From Chlorobi bacterium Chlorobi_1 (lineage in GTDB: Bacteria > Bacteroidota > Chlorobiia > Chlorobiales > Chlorobiaceae): a DNA stretch of 33,413 bases. The stretch covers positions 1 through 33,413 of the forward strand of contig OMIK01000006.1 of the NCBI GenBank assembly GCA_900299075.1, written 5' to 3'. Within the stretch, counting starts at the first letter, position 1. Each line of letters starts with the position of its first letter. Under the pieces are notes generated by a model. That model did no database searches and was not told the DNA's origin. It saw only the letters and a list, made by a program, of their open reading frames with translations. Below are positions 15,297-22,789 of the stretch, one piece after another. The translations under genes and the position numbers were made by a program.

Positions 15297-15400
15297 GGTG
15301 AGCAGACGTTCCCCCACGGATCTGCTCTTTCTCACTGGCGTGAGAAACTTGTATCAACCAGAAGGTGCTCTGACAATAACCTTCTTCAAAAACATACTCT
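15269..15400 (-). ncRNA. Candidate structured small RNA with its own terminator
   Basis: Read on the minus strand there are three stem-loops in a row and then a terminator. Stem one: 7 bp, 15385-15379 with 15366-15360. Stem two: 8 bp perfect with 4-base loop GCCA, 15347-15328 (TTTCTCAC/GTGAGAAA). Stem three: 7+3 bp, 15327-15300 (GAGCAGA/TCTGCTC). The terminator stem at 15296-15275 has nine U. A possible promoter, TTGATT (15433-15428), 18 bp, TATTTT (15409-15404), would start an RNA of about 130 nt. A Chlorobi-specific RNA of unknown role (the Chlorobi-1 motif: stem-loops followed by a terminator) has been described from comparative genomics; this may be it, unverified. Confidence 0.55.
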
Positions 15401-15576
15401 AGGAAAATAAACTTATTATTCTGATAAAATCAAAAGAAATATTTCCCTGAACCGACGAGATATAAAAATCTCATATACCACAACAGCGCACGAATACATA
15501 TAAAAACATATAACCTATCCCCATTGCAGACGATCATGGCAATCCGCCGCTCCTGCTGCAAAGCAAGCGGAAGAAG

Positions 15577-16236
15577 TCAAACAACCTTGAAGTCAGTCTT
15601 GCGCAGGATCATTGCATATTCATTGAGGTCGCTCATCGGCTTGCGCTTCACCGAGAGGCTCCACTCGACATTGACATATGTACCGTCACCGGCAAGGAAA
15701 CGGGAATAGAACATCAGCACCGCCTCATCAGGCTTCTGACGCTGCAGGGCCCCCTGGATCTGTGCATAGTCTTCCGGGTGGATAAGCGACGACAGGGATG
15801 CGCCGGCAAGCCTTCCGGGCTCATAGCCGAGGAACTTCTCGAGGGAACCGCTGAGATCGACAACGTTTTCTGCGTCGTCCAGAACCGCATATGCTTCGAT
15901 GGCCGGCTTCAGCCTGTCGTCGAAACGGCCGATATGCAGGCGGACCTGCCGCAACAGGTTGTCGATATCCATGCGATATCGGGAGAGGGCCAGAGCGTCG
16001 CTGATGGGCGTCGTCATCTCCCCGACGGCATGGCCGGTCAGTATCCAGTCGACATCGGCGCCATCCTTTTCGAGACGCTCGAGCATCTTTTTACCGGGGA
16101 GGCACTTGCCCTTGAGGTACGGGGTCATCTGGGCAGGGTACTTGATACCGGTCGCACGGCAGAATGCATTGATAGAGCCGTGTTTCTTGAGGATATATTC
16201 ACGAAGGCGATGATGGAAGCCACTGTGTGATGACAT
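15577..16236 (-). CDS. HTH-PAS transcriptional regulator
   Basis: The product is 219 residues. The N-terminus (about 8-70) is an XRE/phage CI-repressor-like helix-turn-helix (LREYILKKHGSINAFCRATGIKYPAQMTPYL, then DVDWILTG typical of such domains). The C-terminal half (about 112-215) is a PAS domain with FLGYEPGRLAG, HPEDYAQIQ and YVNVEWSLSVKR. A DNA-binding head joined to a small-molecule or redox sensor suggests a one-component switch. The ATG is preceded directly by the palindrome GATTGCAATC and no Shine-Dalgarno site, and by an extended -10 at 16259-16267, so autoregulation and a near-leaderless message are plausible. Ligand and targets are unknown. Confidence 0.8.
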   Translation of the reverse strand: MSSHSGFHHRLREYILKKHGSINAFCRATGIKYPAQMTPYLKGKCLPGKKMLERLEKDGADVDWILTGHAVGEMTTPISDALALSRYRMDIDNLLRQVRLHIGRFDDRLKPAIEAYAVLDDAENVVDLSGSLEKFLGYEPGRLAGASLSSLIHPEDYAQIQGALQRQKPDEAVLMFYSRFLAGDGTYVNVEWSLSVKRKPMSDLNEYAMILRKTDFKVV

Positions 16237-16246
16237 GATTGCAATC
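16237..16246. promoter_or_regulatory. Palindrome abutting the HTH-PAS start codon
   Basis: GATTGCAATC is a perfect 10-bp palindrome immediately upstream of the minus-strand ATG. It sits at about +6 to +15 from the start predicted by the extended -10, a typical place for an autorepression operator. Confidence 0.35.
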
Positions 16247-16258
16247 CGTTTGTTTAAA

Positions 16259-16267
16259 ATTGTAGCA
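16259..16267 (-). promoter_or_regulatory. Extended -10 promoter of the HTH-PAS gene
   Basis: On the minus strand the sequence reads TGCTACAAT, a match to the extended -10 consensus TGnTATAAT with one change. It lies just after the terC stop (16287) and would start transcription about 16 bases before the ATG. Confidence 0.45.
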
Positions 16268-16286
16268 CCGGGCCGGCCCTCGCGCT

Positions 16287-17069
16287 TTACGACGCCCGGC
16301 CCTGATGCTTCGCCTTTGCAGGCACATTGAAAAGCAGGCTGCTCAGCACCGGCACGAAAAAAAACGCCACCGTCAATCCTGAAGCGATCAGGTCGGCCTC
16401 ATGGCCATCCATGAACCTGCCCAACGCCGTCCCGGGATAGAGCTGCACGGCACCCGACAGCAGCAGCTTCACTCCGAGCAGCCCGAGCACGAAAAAAGCG
16501 CTCGTCTCCAGAAAGCGGAACTCCTCCATGAGCCTGACGAATCCCTGCGCGACGAAACGCATCGCGAGGATTCCGATAAACACCCCGGTGCAGATCAGGA
16601 CGAGGTTGTCGGTAAAGGCAACCGCGGCAAGGATATTATCGATCGAGAATGCGATATCCATCACCTCGATCAGCAGCACCGTCGACCAGAATGGGCCCAA
16701 GGCACCCGAAACCGAACGATAGAGCCAGGCCCCCTGCTTGTCGAAGTAGTCGTCCTCCGTTTCGGGGGTCGACCGCCCCTTCCACCATCCCCAGACCAGG
16801 TAGATCAGATAGAGGCCGCCGAAGGGTTTCAACCACCAGAAGTGCACGAGCCATGCAGCAGAGAACAGGCAGAGCCCCCTGAAGAGGTAGGCGCCGAGAA
16901 TGCCGTACTTCAGGGCAGCCGGGCGCCGGTCCGGAGGGAGATCCCTGACCATGGTGGCCAGGACCGCCGCATTGTCGACCGACAGCAGGCTTTCGATGAC
17001 AATAAGGTTGAGAACCACCAGCAGCGATGGAACGGGATGCGAAGCGATGTCCTCTATCAGTCCGATCAT
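16287..17069 (-). CDS. TerC-family integral membrane protein (putative Mn/metal exporter)
   Basis: This 260-residue protein has seven or so membrane helices. TerC-family signatures are intact: ESLLSVDNAAVLA (Asp32, Asn33) in the first helix and EVMDIAFSIDNILAAV (Asp144, Asn145) in the middle. A hydrophilic cytoplasmic loop (TPETEDDYFDKQG) lies between. Family members such as Alx and YkoY export Mn2+ or metallate secreted proteins; calling it a Mn exporter here is family inference. The start at 17069 has no Shine-Dalgarno site but is immediately preceded by the 3' arm of a long inverted repeat. kup lies 93 bases upstream on the same strand. Confidence 0.85.
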   Translation of the reverse strand: MIGLIEDIASHPVPSLLVVLNLIVIESLLSVDNAAVLATMVRDLPPDRRPAALKYGILGAYLFRGLCLFSAAWLVHFWWLKPFGGLYLIYLVWGWWKGRSTPETEDDYFDKQGAWLYRSVSGALGPFWSTVLLIEVMDIAFSIDNILAAVAFTDNLVLICTGVFIGILAMRFVAQGFVRLMEEFRFLETSAFFVLGLLGVKLLLSGAVQLYPGTALGRFMDGHEADLIASGLTVAFFFVPVLSSLLFNVPAKAKHQGRAS

Positions 17070-17139
17070 GCTGCCGATATTTCGTCACCTGCACTCAGGC
17101 AGGAACCGTACATATGTATATATATAAATATTCGGCAGC
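17070..17139 (-). promoter_or_regulatory. Long inverted repeat in the terC leader
   Basis: On the minus strand GCTGCCGAATATTT (17139-17126) pairs with AAATATCGGCAGC (17082-17070), 13 bp with one bulged A. The last base touches the terC ATG. Inside the loop are a second hairpin CCTGC/GCAGG (stem 5, loop 6) and the palindrome TACATATGTA. The fold could gate ribosome access. It does not match the Mn-sensing yybP-ykoY riboswitch core that often precedes TerC-family genes. Confidence 0.45.
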
Positions 17140-17162
17140 TTCAAAATCTTTTCGGCGATTCG

Positions 17163-19076
17163 TCAGATCTGGACCTGGACGCCGATCTCGATGACCTGGC
17201 CGGAAGGAAGGTCGTAGTAGGCCGAAGCGCTCAGCGCGTTTCGGGCCATGATACCGAAGAGCTTCTTCCGCCACACGCTCATCTTTGTCTTCATGACGAC
17301 AACGATCTTCTCGCGGTTGAGGAAGAAGCTGATGGCGTTCGCCTTGAAGTGCATCCCCTGCTGGTTGGCAAGGGCCAGCACCTGACGGATGTTGGGGTAC
17401 TCCATATAGCCGTATCGGGCGATGATCTTGTACATCCCGTCGCCGAGCGCCGTAACCTCCACCTTGCGGTTGTTCGGCACCCTCGGCACCCGCTCCGTCG
17501 AGAAATTCAGCAGGCCTACTTCGGAGTGCAGGACCTTGTTGTGGCGCATGTTGTGCAACAGGGCGATCGGGACGATATCGGGGTTGGCCGTAAGGTAGAA
17601 CGCCTGCCCGTTCACCCGCTGGGGCGGCTGTATGGCCATGCTCTCGGAGAACTCCGCCAGCGTGAGGGTACGGTCCTGGATCTGTTTGAGGAGCAGCGCA
17701 CGGCCCTGCTGCCAGGTCACCATCAGCGTGAAGCAGACAAGGCCGATGACCAGGGGGAACCAAGCGCCATGGAACAGCTTGCTCATGCTGGCCGCGAAGA
17801 ACGAAAGGTCGAGGAGCATGAAGAGCCCGACCAGAAGGTTGACGCCGATCCTGTTCCAGTTCCAGATATCCCTGGCCACATAATAGAAGAGGATCGCAGA
17901 AATCAGCATCGTGGCAGTAACGGCAACCCCGTATGCCGATGCGAGCTTGCTGGAGGAACCGAATCCGGCGACAAGGCCGACTGTTGCGCACATCAGCGAC
18001 CAGTTTGCGGCCGGCACGTAGATCTGCCCGATGTGGCTCGCCGAGGTGTGCTTGATGGTCACCCTCGGCAGGTAACCGAGCTGGATCGCCTGCTGGACCA
18101 GCGAAAACACACCGGTAATCAGGGCCTGGGATGCAATGATGGTCGCGAGGGTTGCCAGGACCACCATCGGGATGACGGCCCACGACGGCACCAGCGAATA
18201 GAACGGGTTGTTCGAAGCTTCAGGCGAAGCAAGGAGGAACGCCCCCTGGCCGAAATAATTGAGAAGCAGCGAGGGGAAGACGACCACCAGCCAGGTCAGC
18301 CGGATAGGGCGCCGTCCGAAATGGCCCATGTCGGCATAGAGCGCCTCGGCGCCAGTCACGGCAAGAAAGACCGCGCCGAGCACCATGAAGCCGTGCACAT
18401 GGTTGTTCATGAGGAAACTGATCCCGTAATAGGGGGAGATGGCGACGAGAATCTGGGGATAGCGTACGATTTCGCTGAAGCCGAAGACTCCGATGGCGGC
18501 GAACCAGACCAGGATGATCGGTCCGAAAAGGGCCCCGACCTTGGCGGTGCCATGATGCTGGAACAGGAACAGGCCGATCAGGATGGCGATGGTCACCGGT
18601 ATCGCGAGCGGACTGAATTCAGGGGCGATGATCTGGACCCCCTCGACCGCACTGAGCACCGAAATGGCCGGGGTGATCATGCCGTCTCCGAAAAGGAGGG
18701 CCGCCCCGAAGAGGCCTATGGCCACCAGTATCCACCGCTCGCTTTTGCTCTTCCGGCTGTGCGAGATGATCAGCGAGGTCAGGGCAAGGATGCCGCCCTC
18801 CCCGTCGTTGTCGGCCTTCATGATGAAGGTGAGGTATTTGATGGTCACGATGAGCAGGATCGCCCAGATCAGTAGGGAGAGGACGCCAAGCACGTTATCG
18901 CCAGTTACCGGGATGCTGTACTCGCCATGGAAACACTCCCTCATGGCGTAAAGCGGGCTGGTTCCGATATCGCCGAAAACGACACCGAGCGCCGCAAGGG
19001 AAAGGTTCGCAAGGTGCTTCAGGTCGGATTTGCCTGCCGGGGAGGAGTGGGCGGGCGCTTCGGCATGAGCTGACAT
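17163..19076 (-). CDS. kup: Kup-family potassium uptake protein
   Basis: The product is 637 residues, close to the 622 of E. coli Kup. The N-terminal signature LGVVFGDIGTSPLYA is exact for KUP/HAK/KT carriers, which bring in K+ with protons. Twelve hydrophobic segments fill residues 30-460 (including LLFGDGMITPAISVLSAVEG and GTEALYADMGHFG-like VTGAEALYADMGHFG). A soluble C-terminal domain of about 170 residues ends VIEIGVQVQI, as in the family. No Shine-Dalgarno site is visible before the ATG. It is followed by the terC leader without a clear terminator, so read-through into terC is possible. Confidence 0.96.
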   Translation of the reverse strand: MSAHAEAPAHSSPAGKSDLKHLANLSLAALGVVFGDIGTSPLYAMRECFHGEYSIPVTGDNVLGVLSLLIWAILLIVTIKYLTFIMKADNDGEGGILALTSLIISHSRKSKSERWILVAIGLFGAALLFGDGMITPAISVLSAVEGVQIIAPEFSPLAIPVTIAILIGLFLFQHHGTAKVGALFGPIILVWFAAIGVFGFSEIVRYPQILVAISPYYGISFLMNNHVHGFMVLGAVFLAVTGAEALYADMGHFGRRPIRLTWLVVVFPSLLLNYFGQGAFLLASPEASNNPFYSLVPSWAVIPMVVLATLATIIASQALITGVFSLVQQAIQLGYLPRVTIKHTSASHIGQIYVPAANWSLMCATVGLVAGFGSSSKLASAYGVAVTATMLISAILFYYVARDIWNWNRIGVNLLVGLFMLLDLSFFAASMSKLFHGAWFPLVIGLVCFTLMVTWQQGRALLLKQIQDRTLTLAEFSESMAIQPPQRVNGQAFYLTANPDIVPIALLHNMRHNKVLHSEVGLLNFSTERVPRVPNNRKVEVTALGDGMYKIIARYGYMEYPNIRQVLALANQQGMHFKANAISFFLNREKIVVVMKTKMSVWRKKLFGIMARNALSASAYYDLPSGQVIEIGVQVQI

Positions 19077-19255
19077 AAAGGCAATACTGTATTATTGATA
19101 CTGAATCCTTAGGGCATTGTACTGCGCAACAACAATAATTCAGAGATTCCGCACAATAGCCTTAAAGTGTTTCGATACAATCACCAACAACAAATATACG
19201 CATTCATCCTGAAATGTTCGCAAACCCCCTACATCATGACCGAAACCGGACGGCT

Positions 19256-20200
19256 TCATGGCCGAAGCTCCCGGAGCACCTCGACGGCAAGGGAGTCCCC
19301 CAGCCCGGCAGCACGCGTGAGGTCTTCGACGGCACCGTCCTTGTCTCCGGCAAGCCTCCTTGTGACCCCGCGGTTGTACCATCCTGAGGCGTTGTCTGGA
19401 GCTCGCGATATTACCACCCCGAGGTCGCCGATGGCCCCCACGTAATCGCCGAGCCGTATCTTCGCGAAGGCCCGGTTGTTCCAGGCGACCAGCATCTTCG
19501 GGTCGAGCACGATCGCCTTCGTGTAGTCTTCGACAGCTCCCTGCGCATCACCGAGCGAAACCCTGGCGTTCCCCCGGTTGTACCATGCCGCGGCATAGCG
19601 CTGGTCGATGGTTACCGATTTCGTAAAATCCCCGATAGCCCCGGGCGCATCCCCGAGCATGCTCCTGGAAAGCCCCCGGTTGTTATAGACTCCCGCCAAC
19701 CCGGGGTCAAGCCGCAGTGCCCTGTCGAAGTCGGCGATCGCGCCGCGGTAATCCTTCATCGAATTGCGCACCGTCCCCCGGTTGTTGTAGAGTTCTGGCA
19801 CATCCGGAGCGAGGGAGACGGCTTTCGAAATATCCGCGATGGCAAGGGCATACTGCCCGAGCGCCGCCCTGACGAATCCACGGTTGTTGTAAGCGGCGAC
19901 AGCCTTCGGATCAAGAGCGATCGCCCTGGTGTAATCGGAAACCGCTCCTTTCAGGTTACCTGAAAAGCTCCTGGCCAGCCCACGGTTGTAGAACGCTTCA
20001 GGATTGTTCGGCTTCAGCGCGATAGAACGGGTAAAATCATCGGAGGCGCCGGGCAGGTCACCCGCTTCCGCACGGCTGACCCCCCGCTCCAGATACCCCG
20101 ACGGCGTCAGCGCGCTCGCAGCAGCCGCAAGGAACATCAAGAACAGACCGATGGCGGCTGCCGCCGCGCGCCCCCATGATATCCACCGAAACCCGCCCAT
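19256..20200 (-). CDS. Tetratricopeptide-repeat protein, membrane-anchored or exported
   Basis: The product is 314 residues. The start at 20200 is chosen because GGAGG sits 4 bases upstream; the frame runs 10 codons further. The N-terminus has a hydrophobic helix (AAAAAIGLFLMFLAAAASA), a signal peptide or anchor. The rest is about eight 34-residue TPR units with the repeating A-x-Y/W-N-N/Y-R-G and GAI.D.. pattern. TPR arrays hold protein complexes together; the partner is unknown. Repeats are highly regular, with no degenerate unit. It is divergent from rlpA and downstream of nothing on its own strand. Confidence 0.88.
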   Translation of the reverse strand: MGGFRWISWGRAAAAAIGLFLMFLAAAASALTPSGYLERGVSRAEAGDLPGASDDFTRSIALKPNNPEAFYNRGLARSFSGNLKGAVSDYTRAIALDPKAVAAYNNRGFVRAALGQYALAIADISKAVSLAPDVPELYNNRGTVRNSMKDYRGAIADFDRALRLDPGLAGVYNNRGLSRSMLGDAPGAIGDFTKSVTIDQRYAAAWYNRGNARVSLGDAQGAVEDYTKAIVLDPKMLVAWNNRAFAKIRLGDYVGAIGDLGVVISRAPDNASGWYNRGVTRRLAGDKDGAVEDLTRAAGLGDSLAVEVLRELRP

Positions 20201-20673
20201 CTCTCCTCCGTTCGATTGCACATGCTCCACAGGAACCCTGCACTCCGATCAGTATGAACAATAAAACGGGACAATAAACTTCACCACCGTACGAAGGCCT
20301 GCCGAAGCACGCGGCAAGAGGCGCCATCCGGCAATCCCCCGACTGAAACCATCCGATGGCGATCCATTTTCCCCAGTCCGCACGACGAACCGGCAACATT
20401 ATTCTGTAGATAACCACGCCGGCGCCCGGGACCGGCGCAGCAGGATCAACAACACTTAAACATTTATAAATATTAGTTTTATCAAAGCATTTCAGCTCAC
20501 GGAGATCGTCTTCAGGAAGGCCCTCATGGCCGATTTCCGTGTTTAATAACTATTTCGTATATTTACCGTTCGTGTTTCATAAACATGAAACAAACCGGCG
20601 AGTTACCGGGAACAGGAAGGGACTGGATATTTCAGTCCCGGATCGGGTAGCGGCGCATAAACCGGGATGCCAT
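20201..20673. other. Divergent intergenic region between TPR and rlpA genes
   Basis: The 473 bases hold the promoters of two divergent genes. On the rlpA side is an A/T-rich zone (20455-20485) and a TATATT at 20558-20563, followed by the perfect 8-bp inverted repeat TGTTTCAT/ATGAAACA (20573-20592, loop AAAC). The segment 20270-20450 is GC-rich with an open frame on the minus strand whose product looks unlike a protein. I see no riboswitch class that I recognise. Confidence 0.45.
20573..20592. promoter_or_regulatory. Inverted repeat near the rlpA promoter
   Basis: TGTTTCAT and ATGAAACA form an exact 8-bp dyad around AAAC. It lies about 10 bases beyond a possible -10 box (TATATT), where a repressor would block the start of transcription. 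It has no T-run and so is not a terminator. Confidence 0.35.
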
Positions 20674-21186
20674 ATGCACAGAACACAACGGGTAACCATC
20701 GGCGGCCTCATCATCGCGGCAGCCTTCATATTCCCACCTTCATCGGGTAGCCTGCAGGCAAACATCACCGAAGGCAACGCCCAGGCAGCACATAAAGAGC
20801 AGGGGTTCATCCTGGCCGACTCGTCGCGCGACACCTTTCCGGCCACGGCCAGCGCAGAAAAGAGCCCCAATGCCCCAGCCATCGAAAAGGGCACGCGTTT
20901 CATGTCTTCGGAAGGAAGGGCCTCTTATTACGCAAACAGGTTCCACGGCCGAAAGACCGCCAGCGGAGAAGATTTCGACCGGACCGACTACACGGCAGCC
21001 CACAGGTCGTTGCCGTTCGGCACGAAGGTGCGGGTCACCAACCTCGCCAATGGCAGGCACGTCGTCGTCAAGATCAACGATCGCGGGCCGCACACCAAGG
21101 GACGGATTATCGACATTTCGCAGGCCGCAGCCCGTGAGATCGGCATGACCGGCGTCGGGAACGTGCGGATCGAAGCCTACGACTGA
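20674..21186 (+). CDS. rlpA: RlpA-like septal peptidoglycan hydrolase/binding protein
   Basis: The product is 170 residues with start at 20674. A signal peptide ([21 protein letters not shown]) lacks a lipobox Cys, so it is a soluble periplasmic version. The double-psi beta-barrel covers about 80-170: [19 protein letters not shown], then [18 protein letters not shown] and the catalytic-type Asp136 in INDRGPH. RlpA proteins cut or bind denuded glycan strands at the division site. No SPOR domain follows, so septal targeting would need another route. It is convergent with the methyltransferase ending at 21194, 7 bases away. The connection to the recycling operon at 2222-6803 is functional only. 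Confidence 0.86.
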   Translation: MHRTQRVTIGGLIIAAAFIFPPSSGSLQANITEGNAQAAHKEQGFILADSSRDTFPATASAEKSPNAPAIEKGTRFMSSEGRASYYANRFHGRKTASGEDFDRTDYTAAHRSLPFGTKVRVTNLANGRHVVVKINDRGPHTKGRIIDISQAAAREIGMTGVGNVRIEAYD

Positions 21187-21193
21187 CCCCCCT

Positions 21194-21913
21194 TCACCCT
21201 TTCCTGAAAACCATCACCAGCCCGCTTCCAGGAACCTCGGCAAGAGGTTTGCCGGTGAAGTCCGAGCAGATCGCGACCATCGTGAACCCGGCTTTCCGAT
21301 GGAGGTCGAGGTAGTTCCGTACGGTTAGCGGATAGAGGGTCGCCTCTTCACCGAAAAGCTCCCGGCCCGCCTGCTTCAGCGATACCGAAAAGAGCACCGT
21401 GCCCCGCTCTATGAACCGGTAGGCGCGATGGAAGGTCGCCTCGCCGCCCTCGCGCCCGATAGCCCTGACAGGGAATTCGTAAGCCTCCATCCCGGCAAGG
21501 GCATCCCAGTTCATCACCTGCATAATCCATGAGCCCCCGGGCTCGAGCATACCGCCGACCTTACCGAGGAAGCGGGCGAGCTCATCTGGACGAAGGTGAG
21601 CCGCAACGTTTCCTATCGAATAGGCGCAGTGGATGCTGCCGGGCACCGAATCCACATCCCGCATGTCCAGGCAGCGGAATCCCGCAGCCGGATAGCGCCG
21701 CACCGCCTCGTCGATCATCGCCCTGTCGAGGTCGATGCCGGCTGCCACATAGCCGTCGGCCGCGAAACGACCGCAATAGTGGCCCGGGCCGCACCCGACA
21801 TCAAGCACCCGGGATCCCTCCTCGCCGGCATACGACTGCAGAAAACGGTACACCTCCTCCCTAAACGGGAAGATCCTCTCGTAATCAGCAGCAAAAAAGG
21901 AATAGAAGCTCAC
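21194..21913 (-). CDS. Class I SAM-dependent methyltransferase
   Basis: This is a 239-residue Rossmann-like methyltransferase. Motif I is VLDVGCGPG (about 36-44), motif II has an acidic GIDLDRAMID and the post-I region is CLDMRDVDSV. The beta-4 end is CAYSIGNVAAHL, and LEPGGSWIMQVMNW is the usual PGG turn. The C-terminal beta-rich part fits a small-molecule methyltransferase. No substrate can be read from the sequence. It stands alone: convergent with rlpA, and the next gene upstream is on the other strand. Confidence 0.85.
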   Translation of the reverse strand: MSFYSFFAADYERIFPFREEVYRFLQSYAGEEGSRVLDVGCGPGHYCGRFAADGYVAAGIDLDRAMIDEAVRRYPAAGFRCLDMRDVDSVPGSIHCAYSIGNVAAHLRPDELARFLGKVGGMLEPGGSWIMQVMNWDALAGMEAYEFPVRAIGREGGEATFHRAYRFIERGTVLFSVSLKQAGRELFGEEATLYPLTVRNYLDLHRKAGFTMVAICSDFTGKPLAEVPGSGLVMVFRKG

Positions 21914-22059
21914 TTACCCTGTTTGATCGAGTGATGCATGCCCTCGGTTCGTCACCGTCAATCGTCCTGCCGGCAGGAGTCGTAAACCCGATGCCTGGCC
22001 TGAATGACGATGCCCTGGCATGGATAAGGAACCCTGTGGCCGAAAAGATAGTTGCGCAC

Positions 22060-22089
22060 CTGACGGACTACAGTTAAATTATATACAAT
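22060..22089 (+). promoter_or_regulatory. Probable promoter of the outer-membrane protein gene
   Basis: CTGACG (22060-22065), 18 bases, TACAAT (22084-22089) in an A/T-rich patch within a GC-rich region. It would give a leader of about 50 bases ending in AAGGAG before the ATG at 22149. Confidence 0.4.
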
Positions 22090-22148
22090 ACGAAACAGGC
22101 GCAGATATTTTTTATAACCAACCACAACCCTTGCCAAGGAGAGAAATC

Positions 22149-22742
22149 ATGAAGCAGAAACTACTGGCTTTGCTGATCGCAGGAAGCTGCGCGGCACCTT
22201 CGCTTGCCTATGCCGCAACGCCCTATGTGAGCGCATGCACCGGCCTGGGCATTGCCGGGGACTCGACCGTGAATGTATCGGACAAGAACACCTTCAAATC
22301 CGGAATGCCTTGGGGTGGGGCGATCGGCCTCAAAGGTGACGAGTACAGGGTCGAAGCCGCGCTCGGCTACCAGCTCAACCATATCGACTCCAGCACCTAC
22401 GCCATGCCAAGCGGCGGCAGGGTTGGCATCTTCTCCTACATGGCCAACGCCTATTACGACTATGCGCTCGACAAATGCGTCGCCCCCTACCTCATGGGCG
22501 GCCTAGGCGGTGCGAGCATGAGCCTGAAGGAGCCCGGCTCTGCCGACGTCTCGAAGTCGGTTTTCGCCTGGCAGCTGGGACTGGGTGTGGGCGTGAAGGC
22601 GACGGACAACGTCGTTGTCGACCTTGGCTACCGCTACTTCAAGCCGGGAGCCTACACGGTCACCGACGCCGCTTATGGCGGCAGCGTGAAGCACACCGCC
22701 TCCAGCAGCAACATCCTGCTCGGGCTCAGGTACAACTTCTGA
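22149..22742 (+). CDS. Outer-membrane beta-barrel protein (OmpA/OmpW-like 8-strand type)
   Basis: The product is 197 residues. AAGGAG about 7 bases before the ATG sets the start; the frame is open further up but unsupported. The signal peptide MKQKLLALLIAGSCAAPSLA is followed by YA|ATPYV. The mature part alternates aromatic-hydrophobic beta strands (EAALGYQLNHI, FSYMANAYYDYAL, FAWQLGLGVGVKA, VVVDLGYRYFKPG) and ends with LLGLRYNF, the C-terminal Phe signal for outer-membrane insertion. Size and layout fit the opacity/OmpA-barrel superfamily. The cargo or role is unknown; many such proteins are structural. A terminator follows. Confidence 0.88.
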   Translation: MKQKLLALLIAGSCAAPSLAYAATPYVSACTGLGIAGDSTVNVSDKNTFKSGMPWGGAIGLKGDEYRVEAALGYQLNHIDSSTYAMPSGGRVGIFSYMANAYYDYALDKCVAPYLMGGLGGASMSLKEPGSADVSKSVFAWQLGLGVGVKATDNVVVDLGYRYFKPGAYTVTDAAYGGSVKHTASSSNILLGLRYNF

Positions 22743-22762
22743 ATCCCGACGGGCAAAGCAGC

Positions 22763-22789
22763 AAAGGAGGCCCTGCGCCTCCTTTTTTT
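22763..22789 (+). terminator. Rho-independent terminator after the outer-membrane protein gene
   Basis: The 9-bp stem AAAGGAGGC/GCCTCCTTT around loop CCTGC runs into seven T. The last bases of the T-run touch the stop codon (TAA on the minus strand, 22788-22790) of the convergent methyltransferase gene. Confidence 0.93.

Larger units (their letters stand above)
14931..15576. other. Gene-free stretch: hexamer-periodic tract and small RNA locus
   Basis: This 646-base gap lies between minus-strand genes. At about 15085-15175 a tract repeats hexamers of the form G-N-N-A-T-N on the minus strand (GGTATA, GGTATC, GCTATC, GTTATC), like the tract at 610-710. At 15269-15400 lies the candidate small RNA. 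The segment 15400-15500 is A/T-rich and probably promoter DNA. An open frame at 15052-15357 runs through both repeat and hairpins and is not credible as a protein. Confidence 0.55.

Noticed and set aside
15052-15357. Minus-strand open frame of 101 codons
   Set aside because: Its first third is the hairpin/terminator sequence of the candidate small RNA and the rest is the hexamer tract, so a protein is not credible.
16270-16302. GC-rich inverted repeat (GGGCCGG/CCGGCCC) at the terC stop as a terminator
   Set aside because: The loop is long and no T-run follows on either strand.
17070-17162. Mn-sensing yybP-ykoY riboswitch before terC
   Set aside because: Considered because TerC-family genes often have one, but I cannot find its conserved junction sequences; only a non-matching inverted repeat is present.
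16401-18875. 824-codon open frame on the plus strand across terC and kup
   Set aside because: It is antisense to two well-recognised membrane protein genes, and its product is a charged, low-order sequence of no known type. Long antisense frames are common in GC-rich DNA with strong third-position bias.
20058-20417. Minus-strand open frame of 119 codons upstream of the TPR gene
   Set aside because: It overlaps the start of the TPR gene in another frame, has no ribosome-binding site and its composition is unlike the neighbours.
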